A stretch of 30,927 bases of DNA from CAZIWJ01 sp964542855 (GTDB lineage: Bacteria; Bacteroidota; Bacteroidia; Cytophagales; Cyclobacteriaceae). Position 1 is the first letter of the stretch, and every line of letters begins with the position of its first letter. The position numbers and the translations under genes are program-made. The notes beneath the pieces were generated by a model that worked only from the letters and a program-made list of their open reading frames with translations, ran no database searches and was not told the DNA's origin. Below are positions 8,368 to 16,822 of this stretch, one piece after another. The DNA is taken from positions 1 to 30,927 of the forward strand of contig CAZIWJ010000007.1 in the NCBI GenBank assembly GCA_964542855.1, read 5' to 3'.

Positions 8368-9672
8368 TTAAAACGCGCCAATTTCAAAGCGCAGCCCTTC
8401 GTAATCGATGGTTCGGCTGGGCTGCTTAATTAATTTACGGGAAGTAGTAGACGGCCCCCCGTTCTGGATGTAGTAGAGCGCTTCGTTCAAACTGGCTTCG
8501 TTGGTATCGCCCCAGGGTTTGGAGATGTCGTCCGGTGCAATAGCATCGGCAGGTATCCCGTTGAAGTAGTTGGCCACGCCCAGGTCGTTCGACAGGCGAA
8601 AGCAGATGGGGCTGATTACATATCCTTCCGGGATGAATGAATAGAATTCATCGTTTCTGCGTATTCCAATGCTTCCAACGGGCTTGCCATAAGTATTTGA
8701 GCCCACTACTACTATATCTATAAAAGGGCGAAGGCCGTTAATAATTAATTCGCTGGCCGAGGCCGTGCTGCGGGTAGCAATAACAAATAACCGATCCAGG
8801 TTAAAATTAAACGCTGCATCCTGGAAGGCTACTGCACTGTTATTAACTTCGGCCCGTTCGTCATTAAACAGGTACTGCACAAAATCTTTTCCTTCCCCCT
8901 GGGATCCGAGAATATTGCTAGCCAGGTAATTAGCCACGTTCACTCGTCCTCCGCCATTATAGCGCAGGTCCAGCACCAGTTCATCAATGCCACCGGCAGC
9001 CTGGAAAGTACTGAACACCTCGTTTAATTCACCAACTGAGGGTTCTATAAAATTATTAAAAACCACGTAGCCTACTTTCTGTTCACCTACCTGGTAAATG
9101 CTATCCTGGAGAACAGTGTTAATACCAACATTGCCGGCTGCCAGGTTTTTTTCCAGTTCGTTACCGTTTTCATCGATCAGGGTCAATGCCATCTGGGGTT
9201 GATCGAGTTCACTGTTTAACTGGGTGCCCGACAGGTTACCAACCGGGATGCCGTTGATGGCTTTAACAATCCAGGAACGTTTAATACCAGCTCTTCCGGC
9301 AGCCGACTCATCGTATACCAGCCGCACCCTCAGGTTATCGTTAGCATCGAAGGTTAGTCCCAGCCCATACCCTTCGTACTGGCCCGACTCGTAATACTGA
9401 TCGAAAGATTCTTCTTCCCGGATGGAGCTCCATGGATCCATCGGATGCCGTAATGCGTTCATCACTTCCCGGGCGGTGGTGTACTGGTTAATATTTATAT
9501 CTGGCATTTCATCGTACCACAGGTACCACAGGTCCATCACCTGCACCACTGCTTCTTTCAACCGGGTTTCTTCGTCTGGTTCGGGTTGTTTTTGTATTTC
9601 AGGCTCATCTTCTTTACAGCCTGCGGTGGTAATAACCAGGAAGAGAAAAATCCAGATTAAGCTCTTTTTCAT
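8368..9672 (-). CDS. S41-family (C-terminal-processing) serine protease lipoprotein
   Basis: This 434-residue protein begins with a lipoprotein signal peptide (MKKSLIWIFLFLVITTAGC, lipidated Cys19) and an acidic linker, so it should be anchored in a membrane facing the periplasm or cell surface. Residues 40-100 are an S41 N-terminal helical domain (LWYLWYDEMPD, HPMDPWSSI). A PDZ domain follows (YGLGLTFDAND to about 170), then the protease core with VLDLRYNGGGRVN (about 234-245). The catalytic Ser is in RSTASASELI (S305 or S307) and the Lys is in SNTYGKPVG (K330), so the Ser/Lys dyad is complete. The substrate is unknown; Bacteroidota carry many such paralogues. The gene is divergent from an OPT transporter, and an inverted repeat lies 24 bp upstream of its start codon. 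Confidence 0.92.
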   Translation of the reverse strand: MKKSLIWIFLFLVITTAGCKEDEPEIQKQPEPDEETRLKEAVVQVMDLWYLWYDEMPDININQYTTAREVMNALRHPMDPWSSIREEESFDQYYESGQYEGYGLGLTFDANDNLRVRLVYDESAAGRAGIKRSWIVKAINGIPVGNLSGTQLNSELDQPQMALTLIDENGNELEKNLAAGNVGINTVLQDSIYQVGEQKVGYVVFNNFIEPSVGELNEVFSTFQAAGGIDELVLDLRYNGGGRVNVANYLASNILGSQGEGKDFVQYLFNDERAEVNNSAVAFQDAAFNFNLDRLFVIATRSTASASELIINGLRPFIDIVVVGSNTYGKPVGSIGIRRNDEFYSFIPEGYVISPICFRLSNDLGVANYFNGIPADAIAPDDISKPWGDTNEASLNEALYYIQNGGPSTTSRKLIKQPSRTIDYEGLRFEIGAF

Positions 9673-9696
9673 ATGTTTGAATTATACTCGATTTTG

Positions 9697-9713
9697 TTAA
9701 ACGCAACGTTTAA
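9697..9713. promoter_or_regulatory. Perfect inverted repeat, possible operator
   Basis: TTAAACG and CGTTTAA flank a 3-base spacer (CAA). The 17-bp site lies in the 174-bp divergent gap between the S41 protease gene and the OPT transporter gene, 24 bp upstream of the protease start codon. That is a plausible operator position. Its AT-rich arms also allow for chance occurrence, and I recognise no specific regulator for it. Confidence 0.3.
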
Positions 9714-9780
9714 ATTAAACAAATTAATTGGGAAGTTCAGTTTCCCCTACTCCCGTTTCATGAGTTCCGTGCGGCAGTCG

Positions 9781-9812
9781 TTTGCCCATCTGTACGGAAT
9801 AATACTATATTG
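9781..9812 (+). promoter_or_regulatory. Possible promoter of the OPT transporter gene
   Basis: TTTG at 9781-9784 matches the Bacteroidota -33 element. A -7-like TATATTG at 9806-9812 follows after a 21-base spacer. The second element is an imperfect match to TAnnTTTG. The site is 34 bp upstream of the ATG. Confidence 0.28.
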
Positions 9813-9846
9813 CTAATCCTTATTCAACTTATAATGTTCCCTTTCC

Positions 9847-11826
9847 ATGATCAGCGAAGCTCCTTCTTCCGAACACAAGCCTTACATCAGCCCCAAAAAG
9901 AGCTTACCGGAACTGACCGTACGGGCCATGTTACTGGGCGCAGCCTTATCGGTTGTACTGGCAGCGGCCAACGTATATTTCGGTTTGTTTGCCGGGTTAA
10001 CGGTTTCTGCCTCTATTCCCGCCGCAGTACTTTCTATGGCGGTACTGCGCTTCTTCAGAAATTCCAATGTGCTGGAAAACAACCTGGTACAAACCGCCGC
10101 ATCAGCTGGCGAGTCTGTAGCTGCGGGCGTTATTTTCACCATTCCAGCCCTGGTGCTGATGGGATACTGGGACCATTTCAACTACTGGGAAACCGCCCTG
10201 ATCGCCGCAACCGGTGGGGTACTCGGTGTGCTGTTTACCATTCCTTTGCGTAAAGCGTTAATCGTGAAAGAAAAGCTAACTTTTCCCGAAGGTATGGCTA
10301 CGGCTGAGGTACTGAAAACCGGGGAGGAAGGCGGCAGGTCGGTAAAGTTCCTGATCCAGGGTAGTTTAATTGGTGGGTTATTCAAGCTGTGCCTGGGGTC
10401 GGCCTTTAACCTGTTTAAAGAAGTTTTTGCGGTAGGGGCTATCCTGAATAAAAGGGTATTCCTGTACTATTCCATGAATTTGTCGCCGGCCCTGATTGCA
10501 GTTGGTTATATCGTGGGGCTGAACATTGCCTTCCTGGTGTTCCTGGGCGGGGCCATTAGCTGGTACGTTGCTATTCCGCTCTACATTGGTTACAACGGCA
10601 TTCCAGAAGGATTAAGCGGGGCTGAAGAAGTAGGTGGAGCGATCTGGAGCAGCCAAATTCGTTACCTGGGTGTGGGAGCCATGATAGTAGGGGGGTTATG
10701 GGCTCTTGTTAACCTGCGCTCGTCGCTTACCAATGCGTTCCAGTCGGGACTGGCGGCTTTTAAGGAATCGGGGCAGAAAGCCGGTGAAAAGCTGCGCACT
10801 GAAATAGATACTCCCATGTCGTGGGTGCTTATTGGCATCGGTATTCTTATTGTTCCTGTATTCATTATTTACCAGCGCGAAATACAGCAGGTGAGCATTA
10901 CCGGGCTCATGGCCGTAATTATGGTTATTGCCGGTTTTTTATTCTCAGCCGTTGCCGGGTATATGGCCGGGCTGGTAGGTAGTTCCAACAACCCGATTTC
11001 CGGGGTTACCATTGCCACTATTCTTGCTTCCGCCCTGTTGCTGGCCACGCTGATGGGTACCGATGATCCGGGCCGGGGTGCCGCTGCTTCTATTTTAATT
11101 GGTGCCGTGGTATGTTGTGCAGCTGCCATTGCCGGAGATAACATGCAGGATTTAAAAGCGGGTTATGAATTAGGGGCCACCCCCTACAAGCAACAGATAA
11201 TGCAAGTGATTGGGGTAATTGCCGGAGCCGCCGCCATTCCCCTGGTGCTCGATGCCATTTTACAGGGATTCGGACTGGGTGCCCCTACCCCGGAAACCCC
11301 GAATGCCCTGGCCGCCCCGCAGGCTACCCTTATGCAGAGTGTAGCCGTGGGTATTTTTGGAGGAGGGCTACCCTGGAACATGGTAAGCATTGGTGCGGTA
11401 ATAGCGGTGCTGGTTATCAGTGGCGACCTCTACCTCCAGAAAATAAAGTCCTCGTTCCGCATGCCCGTGCTGGCTGTAGCTGTTGGCCTGTACCTTCCGC
11501 TTGAACTGGATACGTCTATTTTCATCGGCGGATTGCTGGCCTGGGTAATAAGCCGGTACTTCCGTAAAAACCCGAAAAGCGAAAACCAGGAAAAGTCTGC
11601 AAATGCCGGTAACCGGTCCGGTTTACTGCTTGCTTCCGGGCTCATTACCGGTGAAGCCCTTATGGGGGTAGTCATTGCCCTGGTCATTGCTTCTACGGGC
11701 AACAAGGGGATTATGAATATTCTCGAGAACCCCATTCCTTTTAGCTGGGCCGGTTTACTGGTACTGGTGCTGATTATTTACTTCATTTATCGCAGTATCG
11801 TAAGCGTTTACCGCAAAGGGGAATAA
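9847..11826 (+). CDS. OPT-family oligopeptide transporter
   Basis: A 659-residue, very hydrophobic inner-membrane protein with many transmembrane segments. Family hallmarks are visible: ELTVRAMLLGAALSVVLAAANVYFGLFAGLTVSASIP near the N-terminus, ENNLVQTAASAGESVAAG (about 78-95), LTFPEGMATAEVLKTGEEGG (about 143-162), and AGDNMQDLKAGYELGATP (about 428-445). The OPT family moves small peptides or metal chelates, usually by proton symport. This branch (bacterial EspB-like) is often annotated as an oligopeptide transporter without proof, so I leave the substrate open. The ATG at 9847 directly precedes the conserved region. It is transcribed alone and ends at a strong hairpin terminator. Divergence from a secreted protease hints at peptide scavenging, but this is only inference. 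Confidence 0.93.
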   Translation: MISEAPSSEHKPYISPKKSLPELTVRAMLLGAALSVVLAAANVYFGLFAGLTVSASIPAAVLSMAVLRFFRNSNVLENNLVQTAASAGESVAAGVIFTIPALVLMGYWDHFNYWETALIAATGGVLGVLFTIPLRKALIVKEKLTFPEGMATAEVLKTGEEGGRSVKFLIQGSLIGGLFKLCLGSAFNLFKEVFAVGAILNKRVFLYYSMNLSPALIAVGYIVGLNIAFLVFLGGAISWYVAIPLYIGYNGIPEGLSGAEEVGGAIWSSQIRYLGVGAMIVGGLWALVNLRSSLTNAFQSGLAAFKESGQKAGEKLRTEIDTPMSWVLIGIGILIVPVFIIYQREIQQVSITGLMAVIMVIAGFLFSAVAGYMAGLVGSSNNPISGVTIATILASALLLATLMGTDDPGRGAAASILIGAVVCCAAAIAGDNMQDLKAGYELGATPYKQQIMQVIGVIAGAAAIPLVLDAILQGFGLGAPTPETPNALAAPQATLMQSVAVGIFGGGLPWNMVSIGAVIAVLVISGDLYLQKIKSSFRMPVLAVAVGLYLPLELDTSIFIGGLLAWVISRYFRKNPKSENQEKSANAGNRSGLLLASGLITGEALMGVVIALVIASTGNKGIMNILENPIPFSWAGLLVLVLIIYFIYRSIVSVYRKGE

Positions 11827-11855
11827 AAAAGCCCGGGTTACCTACCCGGGCTTTT
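11825..11855. terminator. Strong, probably bidirectional intrinsic terminator
   Basis: A perfect 8-bp GC-rich stem, GCCCGGGT (11831-11838) and ACCCGGGC (11844-11851), encloses the loop TACCT. It is flanked by six A's on the left and four T's on the right, so either strand gives a hairpin followed by U's. It starts at the OPT stop codon and lies 64 bp beyond the 3' end of the convergent S74 gene. Confidence 0.88.
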
Positions 11856-11919
11856 CTCTCCCATAACAACTTAGCTTCATTACAAAGCCAATTTTGAGTG
11901 CAAGTGGTTGCTTTCTTAC

Positions 11920-12561
11920 CTACTTTATACTTGCATTTAAATCCAGGCCTAATGCCTGCTTAATAATCCATAATTCTTCTTTCAGTTGCTTATTCTCAGC
12001 TCTCACATCCTGTAACTGGTTATCTATATGGGAGAAGTTCTGTTTATGAATCTTGTTCAGTTCTTTTTGTAAATCCAGTCTTTCCTGGATTTCCATCATG
12101 TTTTGCTCTTCTTCCAACTGTACCCCTCTCATTTCATTAATGTGTACCTGCTGCTCCTGAACAGCTTTCAGCAGAATAGGAATTAATCCGAGGTAGTTAA
12201 CCGTTTTTAGCCCGTTGGGTTCAGTAATAACGAGTTCCGGGTATACCGATTCCAGCTCCTGTGCAATTACACCGTATTGCAATGCCTGTTCGTTATTCTG
12301 CGAATTTAACAGGTTAGCGTTCCACTCGAACGACGTTCCCCGTACCTCCATTAATCGGGGCAGTACATTAATTAGCGTATGCACGTTCTTTTTATAGCGT
12401 TCGTCAGAAACCATAATACCGTTGCGCCAGATGTTATCATCTACTTCTATGGCTGACTTGCTTTCAGGGCTGTTTGTTTGCTGAGCTGAGGCTGGCTCGG
12501 CTGAAATAAACACTACTATTAACAGTAGGCTAAGGGGGCTGAAAAAATTCACAAAATTCAT
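11920..12561 (-). CDS. Secreted S74 (endosialidase-type intramolecular chaperone) domain protein
   Basis: This 213-residue protein has an N-terminal signal peptide (residues 1 to about 27, ending PASAQQ) and then almost at once an S74 domain: VSDERYKKNVHTL (51-63), FEWN, YGVIAQELESVYPEL (96-110) and TVNYLGLIPILLKAVQEQQ (120-138). A long charged coiled coil follows (about 140-205, with heptad-like LQKELNKI and LQDVRAENKQLKEELW). In phage tail spikes this domain trimerises a passenger and then cuts itself off before the Ser of the SDxR motif; Ser52, Asp53, Arg55 and Lys57 are present here. The passenger that normally precedes it is reduced to about 20 residues. Bacteroidota cells carry many S74 proteins of unclear role. 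It is 207 bp downstream of menD and ends near the bidirectional terminator. Confidence 0.85.
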   Translation of the reverse strand: MNFVNFFSPLSLLLIVVFISAEPASAQQTNSPESKSAIEVDDNIWRNGIMVSDERYKKNVHTLINVLPRLMEVRGTSFEWNANLLNSQNNEQALQYGVIAQELESVYPELVITEPNGLKTVNYLGLIPILLKAVQEQQVHINEMRGVQLEEEQNMMEIQERLDLQKELNKIHKQNFSHIDNQLQDVRAENKQLKEELWIIKQALGLDLNASIK

Positions 12562-12768
12562 GTCTCAATGGTTATGTAATGCTGCGGTACTCTCGCAATT
12601 GCAGTATTCAAGAAGCAAATTTTACGAACTAAAGGCAGGTGAAGAATGGCAAGATTATTACACCTGAATGCTTATCGGGATTTTTCAAACTTGTTTTTAT
12701 CGCGTGGAGCCTGTGGGGCGGCAAAAGATCGCCCGGCGAAGAGCTGTTTTACGGTTTACTGCCATACT

Positions 12769-14496
12769 TCAGTAAATAGCCGCTTCTTTCACCGAACGTT
12801 TAAATTTTTCAAAAATCTCTTTGTTTACGGCGCTTTCGGTAACAATTTCCAGCAATTTGCAGGAATTGCTGTTTCCGGTTGCATAAAAATCCGGTAACGT
12901 TTCGTACAGTTGCTGAATCCCTTCCCGGTTATGGATAGTAACCCTGGAATAGCTCATTCCAAAGTCGCGAGCGGTATTTTCAGCATTTAGCAACTGATGG
13001 GTTTCAAAGTATTCTTCCAGTTCGGGCTGGCGGGAAGGACCGTCGATGATTCTGAAAATTCCTCCGGCGTGATTATTTAATAAAACAATGCGCAGGTTTG
13101 GCAACAGGTAATTGTGCCAAAACGCATTTCGATCGTAAAAAAACGCCAAATCGCCAGTAATTAATACATTCAACGCCGGAGCAGAAGCCATTGAAACTCC
13201 AACTGCCGTGCTGTTGCTGCCATCAATGCCGCTGGTGCCGCGGTTAGCAAACACCCTCACTGAATCCGGGTGCTGGCCCAGGCCAACGTAATTGGCATAA
13301 CGTACAGCCATGCTATTGGCCAGGTGTAGGTGAGCTGTATCGGGCAGGAAATTAATCACCTGTTCAACGGCATGAAACTCGCCTGCTTTTTCTTCGGGGG
13401 TGTTCAATAACAGGGCTTTTTGCAATTGCTTCCGGGCCTGCGCATTGCGTTTCTGCCAGGCGTGGTAATAATCCTGATCGCCAGTTTCTTCCGGATTAAT
13501 TATTTTAAAAAAGTCGACCGGTGCTGCATAAATTACCCGCGTTAGTGCCTGGTAAGTATCGGCAGCGGTTCCGCTTTCCTGTACGTGCCAGTGGGCCTGT
13601 GGAGTGAACTGGCGCAACATTAACTTTATTTGCTTGGCAATGACCGAAAGGCCGAAAGTAATAAGCAGATCGGGCTGTAAATCTTCTACCCGGTTGCGGT
13701 TCATTAAGAAGGTATCGTGCCGGGTAATAACCCCGGGTACCTGGTGCAGGTTAGCAATAATATCGGCAACCACGGGAATGGTTTGTTTTGAAGTAATGCG
13801 CAACAATTCATGCGCAAGCAAAGGGTTGGGCTTATCCTGCCCGGCAACAATCAGTATGCGCCGGTACTGACGGATTTCGGGGGTAAGGACATCCAGGCTT
13901 TGCCAATTGTATGCCTTGTTCGGGCGGAAAGTATGAATGGTTTTCGGCCGGACCGTAGCTTCTTCTTCTGCCTCCGGGTAAAAAGGTTCCCGTACGGGTA
14001 CATTCAAGTGCACTGGCCCTCCGGGTAATTCCGTAGCCTGTTGAACGGCTTCGCTTACCTGTCGACCGGCATGCCATAAATCAATATCCTCCTGGCCAAC
14101 CGGCAGGGTATAGCTTTTTTTGATGTGATTGCCATAAATGTTTTCCTGACGGATGGTTTGCCCATCGAGCTGGTCGATCCATTCGGGTGGCCGGTCGGCC
14201 GTGAAAACGAGGAGCGGAATGTGCCGAAAAAACGCTTCTGCTACTGCCGGGGCGTAATTGTAGGCTGCCGATCCGGAAGTACACACCAGGATAACTGGTT
14301 TTTGGGTATATTCGGCCATGCCTAAAGCAATAAAAGCCGCCGAACGCTCGTCGCTGATAATGCGGCATTGAACATTGGGATGCCGGGTACAGGCCAGCGT
14401 TAACGCCGCACTTCGTGATCCGGGCGACAGCACCGCCTGGCGTATTCCCAGCTCAGCACAAATTTCAATAGCCTGAACAGCAGTTTTAACAATCAT
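12769..14496 (-). CDS. menD: 2-succinyl-5-enolpyruvyl-6-hydroxy-3-cyclohexene-1-carboxylate synthase MenD
   Basis: MenD is the ThDP-dependent enzyme that joins isochorismate and 2-oxoglutarate in menaquinone synthesis. The 575-residue length fits the family. Seen: AVLSPGSRSAALTLA (21-35), SDERSAAFIALGMAE with the ThDP-activating Glu (E50), TSGSAAYNYAPAVAEAF, TADRPPEWIDQLDGQTIRQ (99-117), NRGTSGIDGSNSTAVGV (418-433), and the ThDP/metal motif TGDLAFFYDRNAFW to LLNNHAGGIF (447-481). These carry the expected Arg and Gln residues for the substrate. The rest of the men pathway is not in the window. The gene is divergent from the LolC/E-like permease, with 87 bp between starts. Confidence 0.95.
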   Translation of the reverse strand: MIVKTAVQAIEICAELGIRQAVLSPGSRSAALTLACTRHPNVQCRIISDERSAAFIALGMAEYTQKPVILVCTSGSAAYNYAPAVAEAFFRHIPLLVFTADRPPEWIDQLDGQTIRQENIYGNHIKKSYTLPVGQEDIDLWHAGRQVSEAVQQATELPGGPVHLNVPVREPFYPEAEEEATVRPKTIHTFRPNKAYNWQSLDVLTPEIRQYRRILIVAGQDKPNPLLAHELLRITSKQTIPVVADIIANLHQVPGVITRHDTFLMNRNRVEDLQPDLLITFGLSVIAKQIKLMLRQFTPQAHWHVQESGTAADTYQALTRVIYAAPVDFFKIINPEETGDQDYYHAWQKRNAQARKQLQKALLLNTPEEKAGEFHAVEQVINFLPDTAHLHLANSMAVRYANYVGLGQHPDSVRVFANRGTSGIDGSNSTAVGVSMASAPALNVLITGDLAFFYDRNAFWHNYLLPNLRIVLLNNHAGGIFRIIDGPSRQPELEEYFETHQLLNAENTARDFGMSYSRVTIHNREGIQQLYETLPDFYATGNSNSCKLLEIVTESAVNKEIFEKFKRSVKEAAIY

Positions 14497-14553
14497 AGTT
14501 TACTATTAACCCCGATAGGCCGGTTCGGGTTTTTTCTTTTTCATAATCCCCAG

Positions 14554-14561
14554 TACTTTTG
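14554..14561 (+). promoter_or_regulatory. -7 promoter element of the LolC/E-like permease gene
   Basis: TACTTTTG is an exact match to the Bacteroidota -7 consensus TAnnTTTG. It lies 22 bp upstream of the GTG start and predicts a short leader. A T-rich run at 14530-14535 sits where the -33 TTTG is expected, but the G is missing. Confidence 0.42.
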
Positions 14562-14583
14562 AGGGCCTTACCAAAAAACTATT

Positions 14584-15807
14584 GTGAATTTACCTTTTTT
14601 TATATCCAGGCGAATTGTTAACGCCAGCCAACATTCTTTCTCGGCAACCATTAACCGGATTGCTGTAGCCAGTATTGCTATTGGCATTGCGCTAATGAGC
14701 ATCGCTTTTCTTATTCTGGGCGGGTATCAGCGCGAAATTCAGCAGAAGGTATTCAGTCTGGGCGGGCACATCCAGGTAACCCGTTATTCATTGAACAATT
14801 CAATGGAAGAAGAGCCCATATCTGTAAATAACCTGCTGATTCAGCATCCTGATACGTTCCAGAATATCAGCCATATTCAGAAGTATAGCCATAAAGCCGG
14901 GTTAATTAAGGCCAATGAAGAGGTAATGGGTGTGCTTTACAAGGGAATAGGCCCCGATTACGATACCACCCGCTTTCGCAAGAACCTGGTAAAAGGCCGG
15001 CTGTTCAGCCTGAACGATACCGTTCAGGATTATTCGCGCGAGGTAGTAATTAGCGATTACATTGCCAACAAACTGGAACTGGATACCGGGCAAAGCATCC
15101 TGGTGTATTTTATCCAGGATCCACCCCGTACTCGTCGGTTGAATATTGTGGGTATTTACAATACCGGCATTGAGCAGTTCGACGAGCAGATTATCCTGGG
15201 CGATATTAACCTGGTGCGCCGACTGAATAACTGGAACGATACCCTGATTGGCGGACTGGAAGTTTACGTGAACGATTTCGACCAGTTAAATAGTGTAACC
15301 GAACAGTTGAACCAGAAGCTGGATTATTCCCTGTACGTGGAAAAGATCAGCGATAAATACCTGCAAATATTCGATTGGCTGGGCCTGATTAGTAACAATG
15401 TGCGTATCTTCCTGGCCCTGATCCTGTTTGTTTCATCGTTTAATATGGTGAGTATATTACTTATACTAATTATGGAACGCACTTCGATGATTGGTTTGCT
15501 GAAAGCTTTGGGAGCATCTAATAAACAGATCAGGCGCATTTTCCACTACAACGGTATGCAACTGATTATTAAGGGTATGGTAATTGGAAATGTGGCAGGC
15601 ATTTCGTTCGGGGTATTACAACAGCAGTTTAAGCTGATTCCCCTCGACCCGGAAAACTACTACGTAAGCTACGTACCCATACAGTGGGACATTCCAGTAC
15701 TTCTTTTGCTGAATGTATTTACTTTCCTACTAATAGCTGTAGTGTTGAACCTGCCTACTTTGTTAATTATGCGCGTGCAACCTATTAAGGCTATCCGATT
15801 TAATTAG
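14584..15807 (+). CDS. ABC transporter permease, LolC/LolE (FtsX-like) type
   Basis: A 407-residue inner-membrane permease of the FtsX/MacB family, in the branch that holds the lipoprotein-release proteins LolC/E. It starts with GTG: MNLPFFISRRIV, then a first transmembrane helix (about 25-47, IAVASIAIGIALMSIAFLILGG), a large periplasmic domain (about 50-270), and three more helices near 275-300, 325-350 and 370-395. The family signature MERTSMIGLLKALGASNKQIRRIF (about 298-321) is present. In Bacteroidota a single LolC/E-like protein usually acts with a LolD ATPase encoded elsewhere; no ATPase is adjacent here. A role in sending lipoproteins to the outer membrane is therefore inferred from family. 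The exact -7 box just upstream supports the GTG start. Confidence 0.87.
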   Translation: MNLPFFISRRIVNASQHSFSATINRIAVASIAIGIALMSIAFLILGGYQREIQQKVFSLGGHIQVTRYSLNNSMEEEPISVNNLLIQHPDTFQNISHIQKYSHKAGLIKANEEVMGVLYKGIGPDYDTTRFRKNLVKGRLFSLNDTVQDYSREVVISDYIANKLELDTGQSILVYFIQDPPRTRRLNIVGIYNTGIEQFDEQIILGDINLVRRLNNWNDTLIGGLEVYVNDFDQLNSVTEQLNQKLDYSLYVEKISDKYLQIFDWLGLISNNVRIFLALILFVSSFNMVSILLILIMERTSMIGLLKALGASNKQIRRIFHYNGMQLIIKGMVIGNVAGISFGVLQQQFKLIPLDPENYYVSYVPIQWDIPVLLLLNVFTFLLIAVVLNLPTLLIMRVQPIKAIRFN

Positions 15808-15862
15808 GGCTGTTTACCAGTAAGTGGATGTGAAAGCATTTTTTGCCCGTTCAATATTCCGG

Positions 15863-16621
15863 TCAGGCATTGGTTACAACCGGCTGGCGTTTAAACCGGC
15901 GGAACAGGCTGCGGAATTTCATGTAAACCACTCCGAAAGCGGCTTCCCAGAAAATAGAACCCGACATTTTAGATTCCCCGCGGGTACGATCGGTAAAAAT
16001 GATGGGCACTTCCGTAATAGAAAATTTATACAACCAGGCCTTGAATTTCATTTCAATCTGGAAGGCATACCCCACGAACTTGATTTTGTCCAGATTAATA
16101 GTTTCCAGAACCTCCCTTCGATAACATTTGAAACCGGCGGTAGCATCGCGTAGCGGCATCCCGGTAATCATGCGCACGTAATAACTGGCAAAGTACGACA
16201 TCAATACCCGGCTCATGGGCCAGTTTACCACGTTTACTCCCTGAATATAGCGTGATCCCACGGCCAAATCATGACCTTCTTCCGCACAAGCCGTGTATAA
16301 CTTTATCAGGTCTTTAGGATTATGGGAAAAATCGGCGTCCATTTCAAAAATATACTGATACCCCATTTTCAGGGCGAATTTAAAACCGTGAATGTAGGCC
16401 GTACCCAGTCCCAGTTTCCCGGTTCTCCTCTCGAGGTAAACCCGGTGGGGGTGTTTCTCTTTAAATGATTCTACTATGTTACCGGTTCCGTCAGGAGAAC
16501 CATCATCTACAATGAGCAGGTCGAAATCTATGGGCAGCGAAAGCACTGCACTAAGCATTTCAGCAATGTTTTCTTTTTCATTGTAAGTGGGAATTATTAC
16601 AAGGCAACTATTAGAAGGCAT
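15863..16621 (-). CDS. Polyprenol monophosphomannose synthase (GT2, DPM1-like)
   Basis: A family-2 glycosyltransferase that would transfer mannose from GDP-mannose to a polyprenyl phosphate at the inner face of the membrane. From the ATG at 16621 the product has 252 residues. Motifs are CLVIIPTYNEKENI at the N-terminus, LLIVDDGSPDGT, GKLGLGTAYIHGFKFAL, the metal-binding EMDADFSHNP (DAD), LAVGSRYIQG, and GFKCYRREVLE to YAFQIEMKFKAW. It lacks the C-terminal membrane helices of larger GT2 relatives, as in soluble DPM1-type enzymes. Two upstream in-frame ATGs (16645, 16663) would add 8 or 14 residues; I prefer 16621 because it sits just before the conserved strand. manC, about 3 kb away, would provide the donor. 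Polyprenyl-phosphate mannose is the donor for O-mannosylation in Bacteroidota. Confidence 0.88.
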   Translation of the reverse strand: MPSNSCLVIIPTYNEKENIAEMLSAVLSLPIDFDLLIVDDGSPDGTGNIVESFKEKHPHRVYLERRTGKLGLGTAYIHGFKFALKMGYQYIFEMDADFSHNPKDLIKLYTACAEEGHDLAVGSRYIQGVNVVNWPMSRVLMSYFASYYVRMITGMPLRDATAGFKCYRREVLETINLDKIKFVGYAFQIEMKFKAWLYKFSITEVPIIFTDRTRGESKMSGSIFWEAAFGVVYMKFRSLFRRFKRQPVVTNA

Positions 16622-16822
16622 TGGGTCACTTTTTTTCAATGTCATAATAATATAAGAAAACAATTACTTATTAATGCGAAAAGCATAAAAAACTTCCCCT
16701 ATTCAGGAAAAGCTTACGTTTTATTCTTTTTCAGTTCAAGACACTAAATTGCTTCATGAATCCTTTTCCGCGAATAGTTACAATTAATAACTCAAAGGTA
16801 AGACGCTGGTTTGAAAAGATTG

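Noticed and set aside
8339..8369. Hairpin CCAGC-CTGT-GCTGG followed by a T-run on the plus strand
   Set aside because: It has the form of a plus-strand terminator, but all genes on both sides are on the minus strand, where the order is reversed. Probably chance.
9810..10253. 147-codon plus-strand open frame at the start of the OPT gene
   Set aside because: It is in another frame of the OPT gene, whose own frame gives a well-conserved transporter.
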